Below are positions 35,867-45,007 of a DNA stretch of 64,000 nucleotides, piece after piece. Below the pieces are notes generated by a model that was given only the letters and a program-made list of their open reading frames with translations, was not told the DNA's origin and ran no database searches. The stretch's first letter is position 1, and every line of letters starts with the position of its first letter. Source of the DNA: Candidatus Zixiibacteriota bacterium (lineage in GTDB: Bacteria > Zixibacteria > MSB-5A5 > WJJR01); contig JBFMGX010000004.1 in assembly GCA_040752595.1 (NCBI GenBank), positions 429,346 to 493,345 on the forward strand, given 5' to 3'. Made by a program: the position numbers and the translations under genes.

Positions 35867-35918
35867 CACCCATCCAATGCCGAGCTGCCACAGTCCTTGA
35901 GAGGTTATGCGATCGATT

Positions 35919-37322
35919 CTATACTTCTTGGTGCAGCCAGCGCTTGCGCGAGAACCACCAGCCGTAGACGATGGCGGTGATTCCCTCAGAGGCGACATAT
36001 CCCCACCAAACACCCTGCGGCCCCCCGCCGAGAACGTGCGAGAAGAGCCAGATCAACGGCACCTGCAGAACCCAGGCGTGGATCAAGCCGATGACCATGG
36101 TCGGCACTGTGTTGCCGGCACCCATGAACGTGCCCTCGAACAGGACGAAGGCACCGACGAACGGGAGTTGGAGCGCCATGACGCGGAAGAACACGGTGCC
36201 GATTTCACCGAATGACGGATCCGAGAAGAACACCCGGGTCAGCGGCGAGGCGCAGATTGCCATCACGGCACCAAATGCCGTCATCACGATCACGCCCAGG
36301 CCGATCGCTTTGCGGGCCGTGACCCAGGCCAGGAGTTTGTCCCTGGCGCCGAGCGCGTGGCCGATCATGGGTGAAAGGCCCAGTTCGAGTCCCACGGCCA
36401 GGATGATCCCCAATTCGATCACGCGACTCCCGGCGCCATAGACCGCCACGTAGGACGCGCCGTAGTGCGCGATCATCGGCGTGACCACCATCCGTGCCAA
36501 CGAGAAGGAGATTGAACTGATACCGGACGGGAGGCCGATCCGCATCATCTGACCCAGCGTGGAGACGTGCATCCGCCGCACCGCCGCCCAATCGAGACGA
36601 ATGCGGAAGGCGCCGCGAAAGAACATCGCCAGTCCGACCAAAACGGTCAGGGCAAAGCCGGCGTTCGACGCCCATGCCGCTCCGGCGACGCCCAGCTTCG
36701 GGAGTCCCGCCAGGCCGAAGATGAGGAATGGATCAAGAATGGCGTTGAAGATCATCGAGACGATCATGATCACCATCGCATAACGGGGATGATCGATGCC
36801 GCGCAACGAGGTGAACAACGTCCAGCATGGGAAGCTGAACACCAGGCCGAGGAACATCACCCGGCCATAGGCCACGGCATGGTCTGTGATTTCGCCTTCC
36901 GCTCCGAGGAGACGCACGATCCACGGCGTCAACAGGTAGCCCACGACGGCGCAGGCGGCGGCCGTCACGAACTTCAGGACGAAGGCCTCGACGATGGCGG
37001 TCTGTGTGCGCGCGATGTCCTTCTCGCCGTAGCGACGGGCGATGATCGCCACCGAACCGGCGCCGGCGATCTGATTGACCGAGGAGATCACCCAATAGAA
37101 GGCCCCGAAGATCGCCAATCCCGCGACCGGCTCCGGACCGAGACGACTGACCCAGAACATGTCGGTCAGACTATAGAGTTGTGTCGCGGCGTAGCCGATC
37201 ACCGATGGCAGTCCCGTGCGCAGCACCGCACGGTAGACATGCCGTGGGTCGATCGGTTTGCGCGCGGCGATTGTCGGGGTGTCCGGGACCGGCGCCTCGG
37301 ATGGCGTGCTCACCTTGTCCAT
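35919..37322 (-). CDS. MATE-family multidrug/metabolite efflux transporter
   Basis: 467 residues, twelve hydrophobic segments in two homologous halves, as in MATE exporters. Begins with a hydrophilic tail, then LRTGLPSVIGYAATQLYSLTDMFWVSRLGPEPVAGLA (conserved D in TM1-2), and repeats the pattern LGQMMRIGLPSGISSISFSLARMVVT in the second half. Cation-coupled antiporter by family; no substrate evidence. The start overlaps the preceding MBL hydrolase stop by thirteen bases, so the two are probably co-transcribed. Ends in a basic tail (FSRKRWLHQEV). Confidence 0.93.
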   Translation of the reverse strand: MDKVSTPSEAPVPDTPTIAARKPIDPRHVYRAVLRTGLPSVIGYAATQLYSLTDMFWVSRLGPEPVAGLAIFGAFYWVISSVNQIAGAGSVAIIARRYGEKDIARTQTAIVEAFVLKFVTAAACAVVGYLLTPWIVRLLGAEGEITDHAVAYGRVMFLGLVFSFPCWTLFTSLRGIDHPRYAMVIMIVSMIFNAILDPFLIFGLAGLPKLGVAGAAWASNAGFALTVLVGLAMFFRGAFRIRLDWAAVRRMHVSTLGQMMRIGLPSGISSISFSLARMVVTPMIAHYGASYVAVYGAGSRVIELGIILAVGLELGLSPMIGHALGARDKLLAWVTARKAIGLGVIVMTAFGAVMAICASPLTRVFFSDPSFGEIGTVFFRVMALQLPFVGAFVLFEGTFMGAGNTVPTMVIGLIHAWVLQVPLIWLFSHVLGGGPQGVWWGYVASEGITAIVYGWWFSRKRWLHQEV

Positions 37323-38110
37323 CGCGTGACTGCCCCGCCTGTGATGTCCAGTGTCATGCCGTCCTCGGCGATGAGCATCTCAGCGTCGCGATCAGACGCG
37401 GAGTTGAGCGCCGCATCGACGTCGAAATCGTCTGACAAGTGGGTGAGAATCACGCGATGAATACCGCGCTTCCTCGCCCAGGGCCAGAGTTCGTCGATCA
37501 CCACATGGCTGGTTTCGACCAACACCCAGTGGATCGGCGGCGGTACGGCATCCAGATCCGCCAGCGATCCCAGGTCCGAGGAGTAGAGGACGGTGCGCCC
37601 ACCGGTGGCGATGCCGATCGCGAAGCACTCGTCGTTGCCAATGAATCCATGCGCCTGCCGCCAAAGGCGTCCGGCGGCGAAGTGAGTCGTCGGATACGGC
37701 GTCAGGCGCGCACCGTTCACATTCACCGGGCGACCCGATTCCAGTGACTCAAACCGGAGCGGAAACGGCAGGCGTTCGATGTGCAGGTGGCCAAGGTCAA
37801 GGAGATCGATCAAAGGTGCGATGGCATCCTTAGGGCAGTAGATGACCATTGGTTGAGTTGTACCTGCCAGATAGCGCTGCTGGAGGAAGTAGGTTAGTCC
37901 GCAGACATGGTCGGCATGGGTGTGTGTGATGACGATAACATCAACCCATTCCGGCGCATACCCGGCCCGGAGGAAGTTGCGCGTGGCGCCGTCGCCGCAA
38001 TCGATGAGGACGCCATGCGTGCCGAGATCCAGCAAGTAGGATGATGATGCACGGTGGGCCGAGGCCTTGCCTGCTGAGGAGCCGAGGATGATGAGTCTTG
38101 GCGTGTTCAT
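37310..38110 (-). CDS. Metallo-beta-lactamase-fold hydrolase (RNase Z-like)
   Basis: 266 residues. Metal-binding HTHADH motif (63-68), preceded by VLIDCGDGATRNFLRAG, then a TPYPTTHF histidine, YSSDLGSLADLD and a last HLSDDFD histidine. The layout and DCGDGATRNFLRAG phrase resemble the RNase Z/ElaC and phosphodiesterase branch rather than true beta-lactamases. No exosite arm is obvious. It could process tRNA 3' ends or hydrolyse a small molecule. It lies upstream of and overlapping the MATE gene on the same strand. Confidence 0.85.
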   Translation of the reverse strand: MNTPRLIILGSSAGKASAHRASSSYLLDLGTHGVLIDCGDGATRNFLRAGYAPEWVDVIVITHTHADHVCGLTYFLQQRYLAGTTQPMVIYCPKDAIAPLIDLLDLGHLHIERLPFPLRFESLESGRPVNVNGARLTPYPTTHFAAGRLWRQAHGFIGNDECFAIGIATGGRTVLYSSDLGSLADLDAVPPPIHWVLVETSHVVIDELWPWARKRGIHRVILTHLSDDFDVDAALNSASDRDAEMLIAEDGMTLDITGGAVTRWTR

Positions 38111-38158
38111 GGCGATAGCAGGTACGCAGGGCCGTGCACGTTCATCGACGACGGAACA

Positions 38159-38345
38159 CTGTCACCCTGGGCGAAGCGAAGGGCCTCTATAGGATTCCAC
38201 AGAGAATCGATGCCTATAGAGATGCTTCGCTTCGCTGCATGACAGGGATGGGGCCAGCGGGGTATCCCCGCCCTCATAATATCCAAGAGGGCGCGGAGAC
38301 CGCGCCCCTGCATTATTGATGGTGCGTGCAGAGCACGCACCCTAC
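38159..38345. repeat. Elements between threonine aldolase and MBL genes
   Basis: CTGTCACCCTGGGCGAAGCGAAGGG...ATGCTTCGCTTCGCTGCATGACAG paired arms (38159-38246); GCGGGGTATCCCCGC..GGGCGCGGAGACCGCGCCCCTG (38257-38310), very like 33942-33993; and GGTGCGTGCAGAGCACGCACCCTAC (38321-38345), whose CTA is the threonine-aldolase stop. Confidence 0.85.
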
Positions 38346-39373
38346 GCGAGAACCTCACACAGCACGGCTCCCGCGGTGGCGATGTCGTCATCATCGACAT
38401 CGCGGTGCGTGACCGCGCGAATTCGCGTCGCGCCGAATCCCACCAGCAGCACTCCGCGGTTGGCCAGGCGACACAGCACGTCGTCCGGAGACCATCGGTC
38501 GGATTCCAGTTCGATGACGACGATATTGGTCGGCGGCGGGTCGGGAATGACGCGTACACCCGGGATGTCGTTGATCGCCGCGGCCAATTGGGCGGCGCGA
38601 CGGTGATCCTCACCCAACCGCGGCAGTTGATGTTCGATCGCCCAGAGTCCCGCGGCGGCCAGAATGCCGACCTGGCGCATACCGCCGCCGAACATCTTGC
38701 GCGTACGGCGCGCCCGCGCAATGAACCCGCGCGCACCGAGAATCAACGATCCGACCGGCGCTCCCAACCCCTTCGACAGGCAGACCGAGACCGAGTCGAA
38801 CCCCCGGACCCATTCGGGCAATGGAATTCCCGTGGCCGCGTACGCGTTCCAGATGCGCGCCCCGTCGAGATGGGTCCTGACGCCGCGTTCCTGCGCCAGC
38901 GCCACGATGCGGCGCATGACATCCAGCGGCACTACTGTCCCCCCCGCGCGGTTGTGCGTGTTCTCGACGGCGATGATCCCGGTGCGAGGGTGATGAATGT
39001 TCTCGGGGCGGATCGCCGCGGCGATACGGTCGGGGTCGGGAATCCCACCCGGCGCCGGGATCGGTCTGACCTGCAAACGCGCCAGCGCCGCCGGAGCGCC
39101 CACTTCATACCAATCGATGTGCGACTCATCGTCGCAGATCAACTCATCGCCGGGGGCGGCATGGGTGAACAGTGAGACCTCATTGCCCATCGTCCCCGAG
39201 GCGACAAACAGCGCCGCCTCCACGCCGAACAGCGCGGCGATCTTCGCCTCCAGCTCCTTGACGGTGGGATCATCTTCGAAGACATCATCGCCGACCGGTG
39301 CGGCCATCATGGCGGCGCGCATCTCCGGTGTCGGACGGGTGACGGTATCGGAGCGGAGATCGATCGTCTTCAT
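38342..39373 (-). CDS. ltaE: Low-specificity L-threonine aldolase
   Basis: 343 residues; the ATG has GGGAG upstream. Opens MKTIDLRSDTVTRPTPEMR, the family signature. PLP-binding lysine in SVSVCLSKGLGAPVGS (Lys201) and the THLDGARIWNA segment. Cleaves threonine/allo-threonine to glycine and acetaldehyde with PLP. A long frame extends upstream to 39427 but lacks this motif. A nearby aldehyde dehydrogenase could oxidise the acetaldehyde, but the genes are separated by the MATE/MBL pair, so that link is only suggestive. The stop codon coincides with a GTAGG element end. Confidence 0.93.
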   Translation of the reverse strand: MKTIDLRSDTVTRPTPEMRAAMMAAPVGDDVFEDDPTVKELEAKIAALFGVEAALFVASGTMGNEVSLFTHAAPGDELICDDESHIDWYEVGAPAALARLQVRPIPAPGGIPDPDRIAAAIRPENIHHPRTGIIAVENTHNRAGGTVVPLDVMRRIVALAQERGVRTHLDGARIWNAYAATGIPLPEWVRGFDSVSVCLSKGLGAPVGSLILGARGFIARARRTRKMFGGGMRQVGILAAAGLWAIEHQLPRLGEDHRRAAQLAAAINDIPGVRVIPDPPPTNIVVIELESDRWSPDDVLCRLANRGVLLVGFGATRIRAVTHRDVDDDDIATAGAVLCEVLA

Positions 39374-39503
39374 AGGGGCTCCCGGTGCCGAATGTACCAG
39401 TATATCATGGATGGGTGGCACGCACAAGCGCGCGGACGCGACTGCCTACGGACAGTCGGGGCGATCACAAGGATTGCCACTGCCGTTCAATCGCAGCAGG
39501 TCG

Positions 39504-39614
39504 GTAGGGGCGAGGCGTTGCCTCGCCCACTTGCCTGCCGGAGAAGGGCGACCCGGCGGGCCGCCCCGACGGAGAACCGGCGCGTGGCCGCGATCACAGA
39601 TCGCGGGCACACAT
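39504..39614. repeat. Elements between the DUF512 and threonine aldolase genes
   Basis: GTAGGGGCGAGGCGTTGCCTCGCCC with extension to GGGCCGCCCCGAC (39504-39570), and CCGCGATC-ACA-GATCGCGG followed by GCACACAT (39588-39614). A second copy of the latter, with GAG for ACA-side bases, lies at 55722-55748. Confidence 0.8.
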
Positions 39615-39637
39615 ACGGTGCGCGACGATCCCGTCGT

Positions 39638-40969
39638 CTATGTAACCGAGGGGGCCGATTGGGCCGAGCGGATGGCGGCGATCGAATTCAACACCGTGGC
39701 GACGAAGTCGTGCCCGGAGGTCAAGACCGGCAGACCCAGTTGATCCTGCAATTCGGGAATGGTCTCGTCGTCGAGGAACAGGCCATCGGTGTTCAGGCAC
39801 TCGGGGGGTACAACGAGCGCATCGACGTCGAGCGTTGCGGCGCGGAACTGCGTGGCGATGTCGGCGCCGGTGAGCAATCCGGCGACCGTCACCGTGTGCC
39901 CCCAGAAATCGTTGTTGACGATCAACGACATCACCTCGAGGTTCTTTACCTTGCGACTGACGCGCTCGCACAGATCGGCGATGAAGGGGCCGGCCGAATG
40001 TCCGGTGGCGAAGCACAGACGCAGCGGTCGGGCGAGTCGGCGCGGGATCTCCTTCTCGCGTTCGTCGTAGGTGTCCATCAGGCGACGGACCAGGCCGATG
40101 CCGTTCTCAATCTGGCAATAGTCGTCGTAGTAGGCGGCCGGGGGGATCGGTGCTTCAGCAACCAGGACCATCTCATCGGCGGCATAGATCACGCCTGTGC
40201 CGTGGCGTTTGCGCATGCGTGTGTGACGGCGCTCGACTTCATGAAGGATCTTGGTCGCCATTTCGGGAGTGACCAGCGACAGAGCGGGGAGGTCGTCGCG
40301 GTACTTGGTCAGACCGACCGGGACCACGCCGATCGAGAGCACGTTGGGATATAGCGCCAGAAGATCGTCGAACGAGCGCCAGAGGGTCTTGCCGTCGTTC
40401 AGTCCCGGTGTGACGACGATCTGCGTGTGCGTGCGGATGCCGTGGGCATGCAACTCCTGCAAGAGCGGCAGAATCGGCTCGGCGTCCGGTTTGCGCAGGA
40501 AGACGCGACGGACGTCATCATCGGTCGCGTGGGCCGAGACGTAGAGCGGCGACAGCCGCTGCTCGTAGATCCGGGCGTAGTCGTCGGCGGTCATGTTGGT
40601 CAGCGTGACAAAATTGCCGTGGAGGAACGAGAGGCGATAGTCATCGTCCTTGATGTGCAGCGTGCGGCGGAGGGTCTTCTTGGGCTGCTGGCGGACGAAG
40701 CAAAAATCGCAATTGGCCTTGCAGATCCGGATCTTGTCGGGTTCGTACTCGATGCCGAGCTCGGCGTCGATCGGTTTGCTGAGGCCGATCGTGGTCTCGC
40801 TCCCGTCGGCGCGACGGACCGTGAGCTCGACTGTCTCTTCGGCGGCATAGAACCGCGCGTCAATCACATCGCGCAGGGGATGGCCGTTGATGGCCACGAC
40901 TTCGTCGCCGGGAGCCAGCGCGCCCTGCGGAATCGGACCGGGATGATGTAACCGGCGTACAATCGGCAT
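39638..40969 (-). CDS. Radical-SAM-like FeS protein, DUF512/PDZ type
   Basis: 443 residues starting at an in-frame ATG that avoids the tRNA upstream. N-terminal PDZ-like module (GALAPGDEVVAINGHPLRDVIDARFYAAE), then the Cys motif KANCDFCFVRQQPKKTLRRT (Cys83-x3-Cys87-x2-Cys90) inside the radical-SAM-like fold, and the C-terminal DUF512 domain (FATGHSAGPFIADL, LIVNNDFWGHTVTVAGLLTG). The family is found across bacteria, often beside the GTPase gene der, but has no established reaction. Here it lies next to tRNA-Gly. The frame continues upstream to 41050 only because it crosses the tRNA gene. Confidence 0.85.
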   Translation of the reverse strand: MPIVRRLHHPGPIPQGALAPGDEVVAINGHPLRDVIDARFYAAEETVELTVRRADGSETTIGLSKPIDAELGIEYEPDKIRICKANCDFCFVRQQPKKTLRRTLHIKDDDYRLSFLHGNFVTLTNMTADDYARIYEQRLSPLYVSAHATDDDVRRVFLRKPDAEPILPLLQELHAHGIRTHTQIVVTPGLNDGKTLWRSFDDLLALYPNVLSIGVVPVGLTKYRDDLPALSLVTPEMATKILHEVERRHTRMRKRHGTGVIYAADEMVLVAEAPIPPAAYYDDYCQIENGIGLVRRLMDTYDEREKEIPRRLARPLRLCFATGHSAGPFIADLCERVSRKVKNLEVMSLIVNNDFWGHTVTVAGLLTGADIATQFRAATLDVDALVVPPECLNTDGLFLDDETIPELQDQLGLPVLTSGHDFVATVLNSIAAIRSAQSAPSVT

Positions 40970-41017
40970 GGGGACTTCTATGCGGCTGTCGCGAACAACG
41001 GCAATCTGCTCCGCTGG

Positions 41018-41089
41018 AGCGGGCGATGGGGGTCGAACCCACGACGTCAAGCTTGGGAAGCTTGCATTCTACCGCTGAATTACGCCCGC
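41018..41089 (-). tRNA. tRNA-Gly(CCC)
   Basis: On the - strand the sequence begins GCGGGCG and closes CGCCCGC. D-arm TTCAGCGGTAGAA, anticodon stem CAAGC/GCTTG around the seven-base loop TTCCCAA (anticodon CCC), T-arm GTGGGTTCGACCCCCAT with one mismatch-like pair. The discriminator is T, and the 3' CCA is encoded (TGG at 41015-41017). Matches the general pattern of glycine tRNAs. It sits between the M16 peptidase and DUF512 genes on the same strand. Confidence 0.93.
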
Positions 41090-41181
41090 TTCGCGCTGCG
41101 GCGTAATCTCCACCTCCGGCCGGTGCCGGTCAAGTGCAAATCCGACGCGATGTCCTGGCATTCACCGGGCGAGGGAGAGCT

Positions 41182-42480
41182 TCAACCGCGTCTACGGGCA
41201 CGGACACCGAGTTTGTTCCAGTCGATCTGATCGAGGACTGCCTCATCCACCGGCCCCAAGATCGAGAGCGCGACGCGGTCGGGTGTGAAGGCCTCGCGCG
41301 CCAGCGCGACCAACTCGGCGGCTCTAACGCCCTCGATGGCCTTCATGGTCGCGCGCGGCGGAATCTGGCGCCCCAGATACAATTCGTGTCGTGCCAGGCG
41401 ATGCATCCGGGCGGACGTCGATTCCAAGCCCAGCAGCAGATTGCCGCGCAGTTGCGATTTGGCATCGTGCAGCTCGACCGGCGGCACCGTTTGACGCGAC
41501 AGACGTCCCATCTCGGCCAGGACGAGATTGATCGCCTTGACGACCTGACGGGGATCGCAGGCAAAGTAAACGGCGAAGAACCCGGTGTCCTGGAATGAAT
41601 CGTGGAAGGCGGAGATGGTGTAGACCAGCCCGCGTCTTTCCCGCACCGTTTGAAACAGGCGCGATGACATGCCGCCGCCGAGCACGCTGTTGGTGACCAA
41701 CGTGGCGTATCGGCGCCGGTCGGCGAACGCCCAGGTCGGCACGCCGATGCAGACATGCGTCTGCTTGATGTCCCGCGCGTTCACTCCGCGTCGTGGGGCC
41801 AGACCATCGGGACTGGCCATCGGTCGGGCCGGGCTTGTGGGGCGGGGCAGGTGAAAGTGCCGCCGTACCAAGCGGGTGAGATGATCATGTGCCAGGCCGC
41901 CGGAGGCGGCGACGACGATGCGATCCGGGCGATAGAACGCCCGCCGGTGTGAACCGAGCGCGGCCCGCGTCGTCGCGGCGACTGTCTCCAGCGTCCCGGC
42001 CACGGGGCGGCCGATCGGATGCCCCGGCCACACCTGCTCGGCAAAGAGATCGTGGATGTGCTCATGCGCGGTGTCCTGAACGTCCTTGATCTCCTCGGCG
42101 ATCACTTTGCGCTCCTTGCGAACCTCCGCGGCCGGGAGCCTGGCACGCGTGGCCAGGTCGGCCAGGACATCGACCGCTTGCGGGAGATTCTCCCCCAGAA
42201 TCCGGGCATGGTAGCAGGTGTGCTCCCGCGTGGTGAAGGCGTTGAGCATGCCGCCCAGGCGTTCCAGTGACAGCGCAATCTCCCGCGCAGAACGCGTCTG
42301 GGTCCCCTTGAAGACCATGTGTTCGAGGAAATGTGACACACCGGCGACATCCGGCTCCTCGTGACGCGAACCGACCTCAACCCAGACACCGATCGCAACC
42401 GAATCGCGGTCGAGGAGCGTTTCACTGACGATTCGAAGACCGTTTACGAACACGGTCTTTGCCACACGGCCTTTGGTCAT
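41182..42480 (-). CDS. M16-family zinc metallopeptidase
   Basis: 432 residues; the ATG with GAAGG upstream was preferred to the longer frame to 42618. Inverzincin motif HFLEH (50-54, VSHFLEHMVFKGT) with the third ligand in VIAEEIKDVQD (Glu130), then a second homologous half carrying LTRLVRRHFHLP, SVLGGGMSSRLFQTVRERRGLVY and the C-terminal RLARHELYLGR. Same type as mitochondrial processing peptidase beta, PqqL and the ymxG/mlpA protein that follows pnp in many Gram-positive genomes. Its position directly after pnp therefore matches the conserved gene order. Probably degrades or processes peptides; cytoplasmic or periplasmic location is not clear. Confidence 0.92.
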   Translation of the reverse strand: MTKGRVAKTVFVNGLRIVSETLLDRDSVAIGVWVEVGSRHEEPDVAGVSHFLEHMVFKGTQTRSAREIALSLERLGGMLNAFTTREHTCYHARILGENLPQAVDVLADLATRARLPAAEVRKERKVIAEEIKDVQDTAHEHIHDLFAEQVWPGHPIGRPVAGTLETVAATTRAALGSHRRAFYRPDRIVVAASGGLAHDHLTRLVRRHFHLPRPTSPARPMASPDGLAPRRGVNARDIKQTHVCIGVPTWAFADRRRYATLVTNSVLGGGMSSRLFQTVRERRGLVYTISAFHDSFQDTGFFAVYFACDPRQVVKAINLVLAEMGRLSRQTVPPVELHDAKSQLRGNLLLGLESTSARMHRLARHELYLGRQIPPRATMKAIEGVRAAELVALAREAFTPDRVALSILGPVDEAVLDQIDWNKLGVRARRRG

Positions 42481-42510
42481 CTCATCGCCTTCGTCGCAGG
42501 TTTGCAGTCT

Positions 42511-42630
42511 TCTCCCCCACCCTTGCACTCCCCCCGTTGACAGGGGGAGTTGGAGGGGGGGCTTTCTTACCCCCACCCCTTCGACTTCGCTCAGGACAAG
42601 CCCGGCCCTCCCCGTCAACGGGGAGGGAAC
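42511..42630. repeat. Composite repeat between pnp and M16 genes
   Basis: CTCCCCCCGTTGACAGGGGGAG hairpin, TTGGAGGGGGGGC, CCTTCGACTTCGCTCAGGAC (variant of the TGAGCGAAGCGAAGG family), and CCTCCCCGTCAACGGGGAGGG. A different member mix from the ACCTCTCCC elements but with the same inverted-repeat plan. Confidence 0.75.
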
Positions 42631-42647
42631 AGGGTTGAGCGGAGAGG

Positions 42648-44825
42648 TCAGCCGCGCCGTCTCTCGGGACGGCGATCGCGTCCGCCGCCGGACGGTCCAC
42701 GCCGGGGTGGACGGCCATCGCCGGAGCGCTCCGGTTCGACATACCCTTCGGGCTTGGGCAGAAGCGCCCGCCGCGACAGACGGACCTTGCCCTCAGGGTC
42801 GATTTCGATCACTTTGACCTGCACGGTGTCGCCGACCTTTAGAATGTCCTCGACCCGCTCGGTCCGACCGTGATCGAGCTCGGAGATGTGCACCAGCCCA
42901 TCGGTCCCGGGGAGAATCTCCACGAACGCCCCGAACGTTGTGATCCGGCGCACCTTGCCTTCGTAGACCTTGTCCAGTTCCGGCTCCTCGACGAGGGCCA
43001 TGATCATCCGTTTGGCGGTCTCGGCGGCATTCATGTCCACCGAGGCGACGATCACCGTGCCGTCGTCACCAATGTCGACCTTCGCGCCGGTCTGCTCGGT
43101 GATGCCGCGGATGTGCTTCCCGCCGGGGCCGATCACATCGCCGATGCGGTCGACCTTGATCTGGAAGATCAGGATGCGCGGCGCATACGGCGACAACTCC
43201 GGCCGGGGCCGTTCGAGCGTGGTGGCCATGCGGTCGAGCACGTGCAGCCGCGCCTGGCGCGCCTTCTCCAGGGCCTCGCGCAGGATTCCGAACGGCAACC
43301 CTTCGATCTTGAGGTCCATTTGGAAGGCGGTGATTCCCGTGGCGGTGCCGGTCACTTTGAAGTCCATGTCGCCGAGGTGATCCTCAACACCGAGGATGTC
43401 GGTGAGCACGGCATACCGGTCGCCATCCTTGATCAAGCCCATGGCGATCCCCGCCACCGGTGTCTTGATCGGCACGCCGGCATCCATGAGCGCCAGCGAT
43501 CCGGAGCACACCGTGGCCATCGACGAGGAGCCGTTCGATTCGAGCACGTCGGCGACGATGCGAATCGTGTACGGGAAGATATCCTCATTGGGGATCACCG
43601 GCTGGATGGCGCGCTCGGCCAGCGCCCCGTGACCGATCTCGCGCCGTCCCGGTCCGCGGATCGGACGGACTTCACCCACCGAGTAGGACGGGAAGTTGTA
43701 ATGCAACATGTAACTCTTCGTTGTGTCGCCCATCAGATTGTCGATGCGCTGCTCGTCGACCTTGGTCCCCAGCGTGACCACCGCCAACGCCTGTGTCTGG
43801 CCGCGCGTGAACAACGCCGACCCGTGGGTTCGCGGCAGGAAGCTGACCTCGGCGCTGATGGCGCGGATCTCATCCGGACTGCGTCCATCGGCGCGGCGCC
43901 CTTCGCGCAGGACCCGCTCCCGCAAGTCCTCGCGCTCAATCTCGCCGAATACCGCGGCAATTGCCTTCTCGCCATCCGGGAACTGTTCTTTCAGTGCGGC
44001 AGTGATCTCCTGCTTGACCAGTGCGAGGGTGTCCTCGCGCGATGTCTTCTCCGTGACCTGGTTGGCCTCACGGATGCGAGAGGTCGCCCGCTCGCGCACT
44101 TGACGGGTCAACTCCGAATCGATCGTCACCGGAGTGAACGGGCGTTTCGGCTTGCTGACTTTGGCCTTCAACTCGGAGACGGCGCCAATCAGCGTGCGCA
44201 CTTCGCGCAACCCGAACTCGAGTGCGGCGGTCAACTCGGTCTCCGTAACTTCCTGGCAGCCGCCTTCGACCATGAGGATATCGTCTGCGGTGCCGGCGAT
44301 CACCAGGTTCATGTCCGAGCTCTCGAGTTGGGAGTACGTCGGATTGATGACAAACTCCCCGTCGACCCTTCCGACTCTGGCGCCGGCAATGATATGGTCG
44401 AACGGCACGTCCGAGACCGCCAGCGCTGCGGCGGCGGCACAGATGCCGAGAACGTCGGCGTCGTTCTGCTGATCCGAGGAGAGGACATTGATGAAAATCT
44501 GGACCTCGTTGGTGAATCCCTCAGGGAACAATGGGCGGATCGGCCTGTCGATCATGCGTGCCGAGAGCGTTTCTTTCTCCGAAGGACGCCCCTCCCGTTT
44601 GAAGAACCCGCCGGGGATCTTGCCGGCCGCATAGGCCTTCTCCCTGTAGTCGACCTGCAGAGGGAAGAAGTCACGGTCGGAGATGGCTTCCTTACCGGCC
44701 ACAATGGCAGCCAAGACGACCGTATCGCCATGGCGTGCCATGACGGCGCCGTTGGCTTGCTTGGCGACATGTCCGGTCTCGAACGAGAACGGCCGTCCGC
44801 CAAAGTCAAACTGTACACGTTCCAT
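42648..44825 (-). CDS. pnp: Polyribonucleotide nucleotidyltransferase (PNPase)
   Basis: 725 residues, normal length. Two RNase-PH-like cores: QFDFGGRPFSFETGHVAKQANGAV..., RPIRPLFPEGF, and FLPRTHGSALFTRGQTQALA, SYSVGEVRPIRGPGRREIGHGALAERA; then a KH domain (VDRIGDVIGPGGKHIRGI) and an S1 domain (YEGKVRRITTFGAFVEILPG). Ends in a basic arginine/glycine-rich tail. 3'-to-5' phosphorolytic RNase of the degradosome. ATG at 44825 used; a GTG lies 12 bases further upstream. It follows rpsO, the universal order, and a leader hairpin lies just before the start. Confidence 0.97.
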   Translation of the reverse strand: MERVQFDFGGRPFSFETGHVAKQANGAVMARHGDTVVLAAIVAGKEAISDRDFFPLQVDYREKAYAAGKIPGGFFKREGRPSEKETLSARMIDRPIRPLFPEGFTNEVQIFINVLSSDQQNDADVLGICAAAAALAVSDVPFDHIIAGARVGRVDGEFVINPTYSQLESSDMNLVIAGTADDILMVEGGCQEVTETELTAALEFGLREVRTLIGAVSELKAKVSKPKRPFTPVTIDSELTRQVRERATSRIREANQVTEKTSREDTLALVKQEITAALKEQFPDGEKAIAAVFGEIEREDLRERVLREGRRADGRSPDEIRAISAEVSFLPRTHGSALFTRGQTQALAVVTLGTKVDEQRIDNLMGDTTKSYMLHYNFPSYSVGEVRPIRGPGRREIGHGALAERAIQPVIPNEDIFPYTIRIVADVLESNGSSSMATVCSGSLALMDAGVPIKTPVAGIAMGLIKDGDRYAVLTDILGVEDHLGDMDFKVTGTATGITAFQMDLKIEGLPFGILREALEKARQARLHVLDRMATTLERPRPELSPYAPRILIFQIKVDRIGDVIGPGGKHIRGITEQTGAKVDIGDDGTVIVASVDMNAAETAKRMIMALVEEPELDKVYEGKVRRITTFGAFVEILPGTDGLVHISELDHGRTERVEDILKVGDTVQVKVIEIDPEGKVRLSRRALLPKPEGYVEPERSGDGRPPRRGPSGGGRDRRPERRRG

Positions 44826-44840
44826 ACGTGATACCACACC

Positions 44841-44862
44841 CGTGACCGCTCAGGCGGTCACG
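44841..44862 (-). promoter_or_regulatory. Hairpin in the pnp leader
   Basis: Nine-pair perfect stem CGTGACCGC / GCGGTCACG with a four-base loop, ending 15 bases before the pnp ATG. Placed where rpsO-pnp transcripts of enterobacteria carry the RNase III site used in PNPase autoregulation; the same function here is inference. Confidence 0.5.
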
Positions 44863-45007
44863 GCCTTTCTGGGAATCACCGGGAAGGGTATCCCCTCTGC
44901 CGTGCAGAGGGACCGTGGGGTGGACGGCTCGCCCCGGGGCCGAGGTGTCTTTGCTGTTCCCAGGTCCCGCCGCGAGACGATCCCCCGCCCCGCCCGATGG
45001 CGCAAGG

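Noticed and set aside
37310-38110. Beta-lactamase
   Set aside because: HTHADH motif alone is shared by many MBL-fold hydrolases, no signal peptide and an RNase Z-like sequence pattern.
42870-44831. 653-codon open frame on + strand
   Set aside because: Antisense to pnp; no domain pattern.
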